A DNA stretch of 64,000 nucleotides from Vibrio maerlii (GCF_003415655.1 NZ_QRHC01000002.1:372008-436007); one strand, 5' to 3'; shown: positions 35,565-44,467, counted from the stretch's first letter. Program-made: numbers and translations. Notes: a model not told the origin generated them from the sequence alone.

Positions 35565-35608
35565 TTTTTCTAAAAATGGAAAGGTATACTTTCCTATTTT
35601 TGGAAAAG
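35565..35608. promoter_or_regulatory. Tandem TTTCC/GGAAA operators between yqjG and the nitroreductase gene
   Basis: Two adjacent copies: TTTTTC-N7-GGAAAGG (35565-35584) and CTTTCC-TATTTTT-GGAAAAG (35589-35608). They share the arms and spacing of the site at 34446. Confidence 0.65.
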
Positions 35609-35709
35609 TGATTTGAATATTCACTATCTAATCAGCAAACGATTTTGACCATAAACTGCTCCCCGAAATGCCAACGGCCTAGAGCCAAATTCACTTTTAG
35701 GAGAAAACT

Positions 35710-36339
35710 ATGTTCTTTAAACGTAAATCGACAACGCTTGATGTGATTGATGCCCGCCGCTCGATTAATAATTTCGATTCGAGCAAAACGATTGACCAAT
35801 TAACGATCAACAAGCTGATTGAATATGCGACAAAAGCACCTACGGCTTTTAATGTTCAGAACTGGCATTTTGTCGCGGTTCATTCGGCTGACCAAAAAGC
35901 CAAGCTTAAAGGTGCGGCTTATGGTCAGCAGAAGGTTGAAGATGCCGCCGTGACTTTTATCGTATCTGGCCTTCTTGAGCCTCAAAACCTAATCAGCCGC
36001 GCACTTGAGGCTTCAGAGGAAGAAAGTGTGCTGCCTAAAGAGATGGTGGAAGGCTGGATTGGTGCGGTAACCAACATGTATGGCGACAATCCCACTCTTC
36101 AACGTGATGAGGCGATTCGCTCTGCATCACTAGGTGGCATGACGCTGATGCTAGCCGCGCAAGAGATGGGCATGGTGTCGTGTCCAATGATCGGTTTCGA
36201 CCCAGAAGCGGTGAAAAATGAGTTTAACCTTCCACAAACCGCTGTACCAGCGATGCTGATTCCGGTTGGTTTTGAGGGCGAAGAAAACTGGCCTCAAAAA
36301 CCACGCCTACAAATTAAAGACGTACTCACGATCGTTTAA
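35710..36339 (+). CDS. Nitroreductase-family FMN oxidoreductase
   Basis: The protein has 209 residues. VIDARRSINNFDSSKTI and ATKAPTAFNVQNWHFVAV are the two N-terminal FMN-binding blocks (R-R-S and A-P-x-x-x-N-x-Q-x-W). LAAQEMGMVSCPMIGFDPEAV matches the C-terminal FMN contact G-x-x-x-x-x-x-G-F-x-x-x. It reduces quinones, nitro compounds or enones with NAD(P)H as a dimer. It is divergent from yqjG with shared operators, supporting a common stress response. Confidence 0.9.
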   Translation: MFFKRKSTTLDVIDARRSINNFDSSKTIDQLTINKLIEYATKAPTAFNVQNWHFVAVHSADQKAKLKGAAYGQQKVEDAAVTFIVSGLLEPQNLISRALEASEEESVLPKEMVEGWIGAVTNMYGDNPTLQRDEAIRSASLGGMTLMLAAQEMGMVSCPMIGFDPEAVKNEFNLPQTAVPAMLIPVGFEGEENWPQKPRLQIKDVLTIV

Positions 36340-36366
36340 TGCCTTTGTAAAACAGCACTGTTTAAG

Positions 36367-36391
36367 AAGGCACTAAGTTGTGCCTTTCTTT
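36367..36391 (+). terminator. Terminator after the nitroreductase gene
   Basis: A 7-bp stem AAGGCAC/GTGCCTT followed by TCTTTTT. The next start lies 29 bp on. Confidence 0.75.
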
Positions 36392-36419
36392 TTCATGATT
36401 TCTTTAAATGGACAACAAA

Positions 36420-37460
36420 ATGAAAAAATCTTTCTTAGAAAAAGCGATCGTTGTGGCGTGTTTGAGCATTCCTTCTGTCTCTCCTGCTGCCAGCTTTCAT
36501 GAGCTACCAAAAGAGTCCGGTTTCGACGGTTTCTTACTTATTGGAGCAACGAGTACCCAGTTTTCAAGCAATAGTGTCGCGGGAAATTCACTGACTCACG
36601 TTGAGCATAACTCGACCAATGGCTTAAACGATTCCCCGTCCTCCGAGAATGGCATGTCAGGCGTATTCACCGGAGAGTTGAACTACACCTTCGCCGGTGA
36701 AGGGATACAGCTTTACCTTGGTAATGAGTTGGAAGATGTATTGCGTTATGACTTAACCACTCAGTTTGGCGTGAGAAAAAGTCTACCAGGGAATGGGATT
36801 GCCAGCATCGCATTCCTTACTTCAGGAGTACTTCCTACTCATGTTTACGAAGACCCGTTCAATGTCGAGCAAACTAATGAGGCTGATCGCGATATGAACG
36901 GCGTGAAGCTTGGGTGGGACAATATGTTCGATAAAGGCATTAGTGTGGAAATGTCATTCAAAGATATTGATGTGGTTGAAGAAAACTCAGGCCAATCTCT
37001 TGTTGATAAAGGGATATTAACAAAGAGCGAGCAGCATTTGCTCGACCGTACCGGCACGACAACCACAATGCGCGTGAGTTACCTGCACTCGTTCTCCTCG
37101 AGTCATCATATTGAACCTACGGTGATCGCAGAGCGAGCAGATAAAGATGGTGAAGCCATTGCACATGATCGCTTCGGTATGTCTTTGTCTTACTTCTATC
37201 TAAATGGTCGCTTTAGCCTCGTGAGTCAGATGGCCTACAGCTACAGTGAGTATGACCAAATCAACCCCGTTTGGAACCATGATGAAGTTGAAGATAATAA
37301 CAGTATCGCAGCATCAATGGTGCTCTCTTATGCTCGTCCATTTAACTGGCAGGATACGTCGTTTGTGACTTCTTTTGCTTACGGTAACGGCAATTCAAAC
37401 ATCGACTTTTATGACTCAGATATTGCAACGGCATCTATTGGGATGCTTTACCAGTTCTAA
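36420..37460 (+). CDS. DUF2860-like outer-membrane protein
   Basis: The protein has 346 residues from ATG 36420; an ATG four codons earlier is also possible. The signal peptide ends SVSPAA. The mature part begins SFHELPKESGFDGFLLIGA and consists of alternating amphipathic beta strands ending in a terminal Phe (MLYQF), the pattern of an outer-membrane barrel. The N-terminal layout resembles the DUF2860 proteins of vibrios. The function is unknown. It sits between the nitroreductase and the LysR pair, so it may be part of the same stress response. Confidence 0.75.
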   Translation: MKKSFLEKAIVVACLSIPSVSPAASFHELPKESGFDGFLLIGATSTQFSSNSVAGNSLTHVEHNSTNGLNDSPSSENGMSGVFTGELNYTFAGEGIQLYLGNELEDVLRYDLTTQFGVRKSLPGNGIASIAFLTSGVLPTHVYEDPFNVEQTNEADRDMNGVKLGWDNMFDKGISVEMSFKDIDVVEENSGQSLVDKGILTKSEQHLLDRTGTTTTMRVSYLHSFSSSHHIEPTVIAERADKDGEAIAHDRFGMSLSYFYLNGRFSLVSQMAYSYSEYDQINPVWNHDEVEDNNSIAASMVLSYARPFNWQDTSFVTSFAYGNGNSNIDFYDSDIATASIGMLYQF

Positions 37461-37593
37461 TTTGGCCCTAACATAATGAAGTTATGGATTTTTTAGCTTA
37501 GCTTTCCAAACAAAATAACCTGCAACATTCTTTTCATTATTAGGAAGGCTAGACTAATATTCAGTTTATTACCTTCATTTTTGGGAGAGTACT

Positions 37594-38496
37594 TTGGATC
37601 TCAATAGCCTCAAAGTGTTTACGGAAGTCGTGACTCAAGGCAGTTTCTCTGGCGCATCGAAAACCCTTGGAATGCCGGTTTCCACCGTCAGTAGAAAAGT
37701 CAGTGAGTTTGAGGAGTCTTTAGGATCGAAACTGATGGAGCGCTCGACCAGAAACCTAAGGCTTACTGAAGCAGGTGAAACCTTGCATCAATACGCGCTG
37801 CGTTCCGTGGAAGAAATGGAAGCTGGGGTGATGGCGCTTGAAGAAAAGCAAGATCAGGTGGAAGGCATTCTACGTATCGCATTACCTCCTAACTTCGAGA
37901 TTGGTTGGGAGGGATTAAAGAGCTTTATGAGAAAATACCCAAAGGTGAAATTGCAAACCCTTGGTATTTCAAGAGAAGTTGACCTCATCGCCGACCATAT
38001 CGATGTTGCTGTTCAGTACCAAGCAAGCGAAAATCCTTCGGTTATCAGTCGTAAAATCACGACCGTGACCCCTATTCTTGTCGCTTCCCAAAACTACGTA
38101 AATCTCCATGGGCAGCCTCAAACGCCTTCTGAACTTGGCCAATTTCACTGCCTCGTTCGTGAAGATCCTGGGTTCGAGTCCTATTGGACCCTAGACGGTG
38201 AAAAAATCAAAATCTCCCCCTACCTAAGCTCGAATGAATTCAGTGTGTTAAGGGATCTTGTTAAACACGATTTCGGAATAGCGCAGCTTCCGCCGCTGTT
38301 TCGCCAAAGTGAAATTGACAGTGGTGAGTTTGTCGAAATCCTCCCGCAATGCGCTTCACCCACCGTTGATATCCACTTGGTGTATGCAAGCCGAAAACAT
38401 CTATCTAGAGTAACGCGCACCTTCATTGATTACGCATTTCAATTCACCAAAGACGAACAAGCTGAATACTGGAACAGTGACCAAGATGACGATTGA
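37594..38496 (+). CDS. LysR-family regulator, first of a tandem pair
   Basis: The protein has 300 residues. The TTG start is supported by GGGAGAG. The helix-turn-helix VTQGSFSGASKTLGMPVSTVSRKVSEFEESL (about 11-41) belongs to the CrgA/DsdC-like subgroup with the S-T-V-S-R-K core. An effector domain follows from about residue 90. The C-terminus overlaps the next LysR gene by 11 bp. It is a probable regulator of the TTTCC/GGAAA genes, by position only. Confidence 0.88.
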   Translation: MDLNSLKVFTEVVTQGSFSGASKTLGMPVSTVSRKVSEFEESLGSKLMERSTRNLRLTEAGETLHQYALRSVEEMEAGVMALEEKQDQVEGILRIALPPNFEIGWEGLKSFMRKYPKVKLQTLGISREVDLIADHIDVAVQYQASENPSVISRKITTVTPILVASQNYVNLHGQPQTPSELGQFHCLVREDPGFESYWTLDGEKIKISPYLSSNEFSVLRDLVKHDFGIAQLPPLFRQSEIDSGEFVEILPQCASPTVDIHLVYASRKHLSRVTRTFIDYAFQFTKDEQAEYWNSDQDDD

Positions 38497-39394
38497 TTAT
38501 AACGCGGCAAAAATATACGTGAGTGTGGTTGAGCTAGGCTCATTTTCTGGTGCAGCGAAAGCGCTCAATATTCCTGTGTCTACCGTCAGTCGAAAGGTCA
38601 GCGAATTGGAAGCAGGGTTGGAGCTTAGGCTGCTAGAGCGATCGACAAGAAGCCTACGACTCACTGATTCCGGTGAAACTTTTTACGAGTTTGCCCAGCG
38701 CAGCATAGAGGAAGCGGAGGCAGGTTTGCTCGCCGTGATGAATCAACAGCAAGAGCTTAAGGGTAAACTCCGGATCTCTCTTCCCATTAACTTTGAGCCA
38801 TGGTGGCCGGTGCTTGAGAGTTTTCAAGATAAATACCCTTTGGTTGATTTAGAGGTGACCTGTCAGCCAAACAATGTAGACTTTGTGAATGATGGGATTG
38901 ATGTCGCGCTTGTACTGCTGCCTGTGACTAACCCCAACTACATTGTACGAGAGATCTGCCTTTCAACTCGTGTGATCGTCGCCTCCCCGCACTATCTAGA
39001 GCAGCACGGTAAACCAAACTCCCCGGAAGAACTTGCCTCTCACTCTTGTATATCGGTTGGCACTGCGAACCAAGATGTATCATGGATGTTTGATGGTAAG
39101 GCCTATCCGATAACACCGATTTTGAAGAGTAACGATTTCCGCCTGATGAAGTATTTTGCACTTCAAGGAAAAGGGATTGCCAATATTCCTCCTGCGGTTT
39201 GCGCTCGAGAGCTTGAGGCTGGCGATTTAGTCGAGCTATTTGAGGTAGACGATGGGCAAGACATCACTTTTAAGCTTGTTTACCCGAGAAAGAAACTGCT
39301 GCCGAGTATTACTCGGGTTTACATCGATCACTGCATTGACTGGATTAACGCCCACGAAAATGGCGCATGGCTAAAAACCGTAGGAATGGGGTAG
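38486..39394 (+). CDS. LysR-family regulator, second of a tandem pair
   Basis: The protein has 302 residues from ATG 38486, which overlaps the end of the first gene by 11 bp; an earlier in-frame start would overlap far more and add a disordered tail. The helix-turn-helix LGSFSGAAKALNIPVSTVSRKVSELEAGL is very close to that of the first copy, with much shared sequence through the linker (LERSTRSLRLTDSGET against MERSTRNLRLTEAGET). The effector domains diverge more. This is a duplicated regulator pair, probably able to recognise the same DNA. Confidence 0.88.
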   Translation: MTIDYNAAKIYVSVVELGSFSGAAKALNIPVSTVSRKVSELEAGLELRLLERSTRSLRLTDSGETFYEFAQRSIEEAEAGLLAVMNQQQELKGKLRISLPINFEPWWPVLESFQDKYPLVDLEVTCQPNNVDFVNDGIDVALVLLPVTNPNYIVREICLSTRVIVASPHYLEQHGKPNSPEELASHSCISVGTANQDVSWMFDGKAYPITPILKSNDFRLMKYFALQGKGIANIPPAVCARELEAGDLVELFEVDDGQDITFKLVYPRKKLLPSITRVYIDHCIDWINAHENGAWLKTVGMG

Positions 39395-39430
39395 GTTCAA
39401 CAAAATAATCCCTCCTACCTCTGATCAGAT

Positions 39431-39456
39431 TGACTTTTCCAATGATGGAAAAGTCA
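39431..39456. promoter_or_regulatory. TTTCC/GGAAA palindrome in front of the pirin gene
   Basis: TGACTTTTCC-AATGAT-GGAAAAGTCA, perfect 10-bp arms 6 bp apart, 107 bp before the pirin start. It is the best copy of the motif in the window. Confidence 0.7.
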
Positions 39457-39562
39457 TTTGCTTTTTACCCCTCTAATCAAATTTTAATCAATTCTTATAA
39501 TCTCCTCACCGCAACAAAACACGGCTCCGAAGCCGGGACTTTTGACCGAAGAGGAAAAGAAT

Positions 39563-40414
39563 ATGACCACCGTAAGACAAGTAATTAAAACCCTAAATGC
39601 TCAGCCAACCTCTGATGGTGACGGCGTTAAAATCAAACGTATTTCAGGGTTTAACATCAAACAATTTTCCCCATTCCTGATGATTGATGAGCTTCGCTCT
39701 GATGACAGTCAGGATTACATTGGTGGTTTTCCATCACACCCGCACCGAGGCATTGAGACGTTCTCTTACATGATTAAAGGGCACTTCCAACATAAAGATA
39801 GCCTTGGTAATTCTGGTCAGTTAAGAAGTGGTGGTGCTCAGTGGATGGCATCAGGGCGCGGCATTATTCATAGCGAAATGCCAATGATGGATGAAGGGCA
39901 GCTCCATGGCTTTCAAATCTGGATTAATCAACATTCAACGGACAAATATGAGCCTGCGCAGTATGCCGATTTTCAGCCAGAGATGATCCCACAACTCTCT
40001 TCGCCAGAGTTAGGCACAGTAAGAGTGCTGGCGGGAGACAGCGTTATCAATGACATTCTTGTTGAAAGTGCATTAGAGAAATCGGGCACCCCAATTAATT
40101 TTATCGATTGGCGAGCTCAGGTAAACCAAACATTGCAAACTGCGCTTAACCAAGACTTTAATGCGATGATTTATGTGTACAAAGGTTCGCTCTCTGTCGG
40201 GGATCTGGCGTTATCGGAAGGGCAGTTAGGTTTCTTATCAAAAGGAGAGGTAGTCAACCTAATGGCAAATGGGGACTCAGGTGCTCTGATCCTAGCTGGT
40301 AAACCCATTGATGAGCCTGTTGTTCACTACGGTCCGTTTGTGATGAATTCCATGGATGAAATTAACCAAGCAATCAACGATTACAACCAAGGTTTGTTTG
40401 AGACCTACAAGTAA
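39563..40414 (+). CDS. Pirin-family protein (quercetinase-like cupin)
   Basis: The protein has 283 residues from ATG 39563 (GAGGA upstream). The N-terminal cupin has FPSHPHRGIETFSYMIKGHFQHKDS, where His-x-His plus the later His and Glu (HSEMP) bind the metal, and GGAQWMASGRGIIHSE is the pirin signature. The C-terminal cupin has a degenerate metal site, and the tail GKPIDEPVVHYGPFVMNS is typical. Some pirins oxidise quercetin; others respond to oxidative stress. Its neighbours (quinone reductase, nitroreductase) fit the latter or a flavonoid role. Confidence 0.93.
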   Translation: MTTVRQVIKTLNAQPTSDGDGVKIKRISGFNIKQFSPFLMIDELRSDDSQDYIGGFPSHPHRGIETFSYMIKGHFQHKDSLGNSGQLRSGGAQWMASGRGIIHSEMPMMDEGQLHGFQIWINQHSTDKYEPAQYADFQPEMIPQLSSPELGTVRVLAGDSVINDILVESALEKSGTPINFIDWRAQVNQTLQTALNQDFNAMIYVYKGSLSVGDLALSEGQLGFLSKGEVVNLMANGDSGALILAGKPIDEPVVHYGPFVMNSMDEINQAINDYNQGLFETYK

Positions 40415-40433
40415 TCCTTATTGTTTCACCATA

Positions 40434-40457
40434 AGCCAGCCCGCGAGCTGGCTTTTA
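40434..40457 (+). terminator. Terminator after the pirin gene
   Basis: A 7-bp stem AGCCAGC/GCTGGCT with CCGCGA loop and a TTT tail, between convergent genes. Confidence 0.75.
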
Positions 40458-40489
40458 AATTTCAGAGCCTTGTTGCTCCAATTATTTAC

Positions 40490-41167
40490 TCATATTGTTT
40501 GCACATCAAATTGTGGCGGAGACAACAACCGCACGGTGTCTCCCGGGTTTGCGCAGGCGACTAGTGCAATGCTTTGTTTTACCCAATCGAGTATCTCCTT
40601 GAGTTGCTCACCACTTGCATGGCACGTGGGGATACAGGAGTACTCATCTAGTCCATCTTCCTTATCACCAACGTTAATAATAACTGGAATAATAGAACGA
40701 TCTTCACTCCACGCCTTCAATCGAGCGGCGGTATCTTCCCATACATCGCTAGCTTGGCCATCAGTGATGACTACACACCATGGCCGTCGGCAAGTGTGCC
40801 CTTTTTGCTTACTCTCTGCTACTGCGGTTCTGAGCATGTTAATCGCAACATCAAGCCCCTGACCTAGCGCCCTGTGCTCACTGCTGGCAGAAAACAATGG
40901 AAATATGGTTTGATTGATAGGCTTCAAAGGGCTATGAACCGTCACGTACTCACGACTCTCCAGTAACGCGACCTCTACTTGTTCGGCCAATGTATTTGTG
41001 TCTCTTACAGATAATAAGAAGGACTCTATGGCTTGATTGACTTCACTGATAATTTTGCCTCTTGAAGAATCAGTCAGCGTCACAAGTATACTCATCGGTA
41101 GTCGAGTCATATCAGATTGATGATTGCGCTGGGTTACCTGTTCAAAGGCAGTGTAGAGAAAAGACAA
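40490..41167 (-). CDS. TerY-like von Willebrand A domain protein, orphan
   Basis: The protein has up to 225 residues. The TTG start at 41167 and the ATG at 41110 are both possible, and neither has a clear ribosome site. The VWA fold begins LPMSILVTLTDSSRGKIISEVNQAIESFLLSV. The expected metal motif D-x-S-x-S is broken (D-S-S-R-G), while LGQGLDVAINMLRTAVAESKQ and CVVITDGQASDVWED keep the second and third MIDAS positions. TerY proteins belong to tellurium-resistance and stress kinase/phosphatase systems, but no ter gene lies near. It is not clear that this gene is still functional. Confidence 0.7.
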   Translation of the reverse strand: MSFLYTAFEQVTQRNHQSDMTRLPMSILVTLTDSSRGKIISEVNQAIESFLLSVRDTNTLAEQVEVALLESREYVTVHSPLKPINQTIFPLFSASSEHRALGQGLDVAINMLRTAVAESKQKGHTCRRPWCVVITDGQASDVWEDTAARLKAWSEDRSIIPVIINVGDKEDGLDEYSCIPTCHASGEQLKEILDWVKQSIALVACANPGDTVRLLSPPQFDVQTI

Positions 41168-41611
41168 AATTTGAATAACTCCATTTATTCGGCTTTACGA
41201 AACTGGCCAAAAACGAACTCTTATGAATTCAACCACTTTCAAAATAAAACGTAAGTAAGTTCCCACTTCACCCGACATTACACTGTATAGAAAATATAGG
41301 TCAAACGCTCATCAACAAAGTGTGAAGAACACAGATTCTAGCTGGCAAGAGGCCCCAACAGTGACACACTATGATAGCTATAGGACAATGAGTTTCTAAT
41401 CCGAAAAGGGGTACAAACGCGCTAGTGGTGATCACGCCAACACATCAATGGACAAGGCTGTTTTACATGTCCTACTAAATTTGCACCTAGCGGATTACCT
41501 AGTTAGAACAAAGCCTCTACCTCTAACCTGTAAGCCAAAATCAGCCTTCCACTAGATAACATAACTACAGTAGCGCCATTGCCCCTATAGGTTCTCAACG
41601 AAAAAACTCAC
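41168..41611. other. Non-coding stretch without recognisable gene
   Basis: I see no convincing ORF, tRNA or terminator between the VWA gene and the sulfatase maturase. It contains one short sequence (41318-41340) that recurs near 55165. Confidence 0.5.
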
Positions 41612-42757
41612 TTAAAACAACTGATAAAACTTCGCGGAATAACCCCTATTCATCGCATCCACCATCTTAAGTAATCTTGGCAGTGCGTAGGTAAAGAACA
41701 TTCGATAGCCATCACATAGTTGACTGACACCTTGTTGTTGCTCTTCAAAGTTCATTCGATATTTAGGACAACCACCGTTACACAAAGGCAAAAAGTCACA
41801 ACTAAGGCAGGTTTGGCTGAGCCTATCGCGTTTGTTCTCAGCAAATGTTCTTTGCTGCCCGCCCGCCACCAGCTCTTGCAAACTGTTGTCTAATGCATTG
41901 CCCAACTGATAATCATCATAATGGTAGTGATCACAGCTATAGGTTTGCCCGTCCTTTTCTAGCATAAGCTGCTGACCGCATACCTCGCTGTGGTGGCACA
42001 TCTGACTTGGGTGACCCATCAGCATCATTAAGCAGTTTTCAAAGAACTGAACATGAACCTTGCCAATGTCTTCCTGACACCACTGATCAAACACATCGCA
42101 CAGAAACCGTCCCCATTGCTCGCCATTTAGCGACCAATCGTAGTCAGAACGTCGATCAAGCTCATGGTCAATACAGGGTTGGAATTGCAGATATGTGCTG
42201 CCGGTGTCTTTCAAAAACTGATAGATCTTTGCCCCATGATGGTAGGTACGATTATTTATTACTGTAAGAGTGTTGAATTCGACCTCGTGCTCTTTGAGCA
42301 GATTGATTCCACGCACTGTTTTCTCAAAGCTAGAATGACCAGACTTGTCGATTCGACTGATGTCGTTAAGTAAATTCGGCCCATCAATACTGACCCCAAC
42401 CATCACATTGTGGGTTTTAAACAGCTGTGCCCACTGATGATTGATCAGGGTGCCATTCGTTTGAAAGGTGTTGGCGATACTCTTATTACCAGCCCAATGT
42501 TGTTGCTGCTGAAAAGCGTGTAGGTAGAAGTCACGACCACGAAGCAGAGGTTCTCCACCATGCCAGATAAAATCCACCGCTTTCGCATGCTTCGGCTGGG
42601 ATTGAATATGATTTTTGATGCTCTTATCGAGGGTACGGAAATCCATTGGTGAGCCACAGCCCGTGTCACCAGCTAGGTAATAACAATAGCTACAATCTAG
42701 ATTGCAGGTTGAACCAACAGGTTTGAGAGTTAAGCTGAATGGGAGTGTTTGTGTCAT
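41612..42757 (-). CDS. Anaerobic sulfatase-maturating enzyme (radical SAM, SPASM)
   Basis: The protein has 381 residues from ATG 42757 (AGAG upstream), preferred to a TTG thirteen codons earlier. The radical-SAM cluster motif is CNLDCSYCYY (Cys18, 22, 25). IWHGGEPLLRG and GVSIDGP are further SAM-binding blocks. The C-terminal SPASM domain provides additional cysteines in CGQQLMLEKDGQTYSCDHY and CLSCDFLPLCNGGCPKY. It oxidises the active-site Ser or Cys of a sulfatase to formylglycine before export. The downstream target is clearly the adjacent Ser-type sulfatase. Confidence 0.94.
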   Translation of the reverse strand: MTQTLPFSLTLKPVGSTCNLDCSYCYYLAGDTGCGSPMDFRTLDKSIKNHIQSQPKHAKAVDFIWHGGEPLLRGRDFYLHAFQQQQHWAGNKSIANTFQTNGTLINHQWAQLFKTHNVMVGVSIDGPNLLNDISRIDKSGHSSFEKTVRGINLLKEHEVEFNTLTVINNRTYHHGAKIYQFLKDTGSTYLQFQPCIDHELDRRSDYDWSLNGEQWGRFLCDVFDQWCQEDIGKVHVQFFENCLMMLMGHPSQMCHHSEVCGQQLMLEKDGQTYSCDHYHYDDYQLGNALDNSLQELVAGGQQRTFAENKRDRLSQTCLSCDFLPLCNGGCPKYRMNFEEQQQGVSQLCDGYRMFFTYALPRLLKMVDAMNRGYSAKFYQLF

Positions 42758-42818
42758 CACTATTCTCTGCGTGTTTGTTATCGGTAATTCATACAATCCC
42801 TGTGTTTTTTAAAGCCAA

Positions 42819-42849
42819 TAATCACGCTACTCAAGGAGCAGCGTGATTA
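42819..42849 (-). terminator. Stem-loop between the sulfatase and maturase genes
   Basis: TAATCACGCT/AGCGTGATTA, 10 bp, 11-nt loop, weak T-run on the minus strand. It may let the sulfatase be made in excess over its maturase. Confidence 0.55.
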
Positions 42850-42859
42850 CTCTCACTCG

Positions 42860-44410
42860 TTATTCAATGGTGTCATTTCCCATACCTACACCGGTACCTT
42901 TCTGAATTGGTGGGTATTCTTTGAGTGACTTCTGATACTCACCGATCGCACTATAGAAGTATGGGAGTACCCAAGACTTCTGCTTCATCCAGTGGTACCA
43001 GCCATGGGTATCTGGGGAGCGTTCATACGGGTCGGCTTTAATGTTAACCAACACACCAAATGGCCACGCTTTTGCAGGCTCGGTCCATGTGGTCTTGGTT
43101 TTCAGGTGCACCTTCCATTCGTTGACACGCACCGCGTTTAAGTCACCCTCGTTGTAGAAGAAAAATTCATTTCGTGTACTTTCCCCTCCATTTGCAAGCA
43201 TGTCCATCTGGTTGTAACCATCGATGTGGGCGACGCGTTTTTTACCATCAACCATCTTTCCAGCAAGCAGTTGCTCTTTAATGTTGGGCTCCCCTGCCGC
43301 AGCCATTAGTGTTGGCAGCCAATCTTCTGCCGACATCATACCGTCAACATAAGTCCCCTGAGGAAGCTTCTCAGGCCAACTCACCAACATAGGAACTCGG
43401 AAACCACCATCCCATGTAGTGCCCTTTTGGCCACGGAATGAAGCCGCACCAGCATCAGGCCAGTGATCAAGATTAACCCCGTTGTCAGAGGTGAACATGA
43501 TAATGGTATTGTCGAGCTCACCCTTCTCTTCAAGCTTATCGAGTAAAACGCCGATCTGCTGATCCACCTCCATCACCGCATCATAGTAAGTCGACGTATT
43601 GCTCGCGCCAGAATACTCTTCACCAACATGAGTAATGGTGTGCATGCGTGATGGGTTAAACCACATAAAGTAAGGCTGGTCGTCATTCTTTTTCTCATGC
43701 CCATCCAGCCAGTCCGTTGCAAACTCAAGGAACTCTTGGTCAATCTTCTTCATGCGCTCTTTGCCTAGCGCACCCTTATCTGTGATCTTTTGTTTACCCA
43801 CTTCACCAAAGCGTGGGTCGATTGTGCTGTCATGCGTATCAGTTGCCACTGAGTGAATCACGTTGCGCGGAATACCGATAAAATTAGGATCTTTAGGAAA
43901 TTCTGGCTGCTCAGGCATCTCCATCACGTTAAGGTGATATAAGAAGCCGTAATACTCTTCAAAACCGTTTACCGTAGGTAAATGTGAGTTGTTATCGCCT
44001 AAATGGGATTTGCCTACATGAACAGTCGCATAACCTTTTTGTTTCAGTAGCTCGGCGAGAGTCGGGATTTCTTGGCGCATACCGAGTTTAGAACCCGGCT
44101 GGCCAACCGAAGTTAAACCCGTTCTATATGGATACTGGCCTGTAATGAAGGCTGCTCGGCCGGCAGTAGAGCTTGATTGAGCATAGTAATCACTGACCAT
44201 CACTCCAGATTCAGCGATGCGATCAATATTCGGCGTTCTCACAGCCCCTAAGCCACGGTGATAGGCGGATAGGTCCATTGGTGCGACATCATCGAGCATG
44301 ATGGTGACAATATTCGGAGCCTTCGCCAATGCAGTTGGAGCACTCATTGTTGCGGCAGTGGCAATAGAGATTGCTACCGCTGTTTTTGCAAATTTGTTAA
44401 GACGTTTCAT
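42860..44410 (-). CDS. Exported Ser-type arylsulfatase
   Basis: The protein has 516 residues with a signal peptide (ending APTALA, cleavage near residue 29). Metal ligands appear in IVTIMLDDVAPMD. The formylglycine motif is S-T-A-G-R at residues 81-85 (SSSTAGRAAFITGQYPYRTG), with Ser81 in place of Cys and Ala in place of Pro. This is the AtsA-type Ser sulfatase motif. HVGKSHLGDN, MFTSDNGVN and FRGQKGTTWDGGFRVPM complete the active site. A Ser-type enzyme needs an AtsB-like radical-SAM maturase, which is the next gene. It hydrolyses sulfate esters, perhaps from algal polysaccharides, in the periplasm. The LysR gene lies divergently. Confidence 0.94.
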   Translation of the reverse strand: MKRLNKFAKTAVAISIATAATMSAPTALAKAPNIVTIMLDDVAPMDLSAYHRGLGAVRTPNIDRIAESGVMVSDYYAQSSSTAGRAAFITGQYPYRTGLTSVGQPGSKLGMRQEIPTLAELLKQKGYATVHVGKSHLGDNNSHLPTVNGFEEYYGFLYHLNVMEMPEQPEFPKDPNFIGIPRNVIHSVATDTHDSTIDPRFGEVGKQKITDKGALGKERMKKIDQEFLEFATDWLDGHEKKNDDQPYFMWFNPSRMHTITHVGEEYSGASNTSTYYDAVMEVDQQIGVLLDKLEEKGELDNTIIMFTSDNGVNLDHWPDAGAASFRGQKGTTWDGGFRVPMLVSWPEKLPQGTYVDGMMSAEDWLPTLMAAAGEPNIKEQLLAGKMVDGKKRVAHIDGYNQMDMLANGGESTRNEFFFYNEGDLNAVRVNEWKVHLKTKTTWTEPAKAWPFGVLVNIKADPYERSPDTHGWYHWMKQKSWVLPYFYSAIGEYQKSLKEYPPIQKGTGVGMGNDTIE

Positions 44411-44467
44411 AATATCTCTCCAGTAAAGGACACAGAGATACTAAGTGAATTAGGCATTTGTTAGGCA

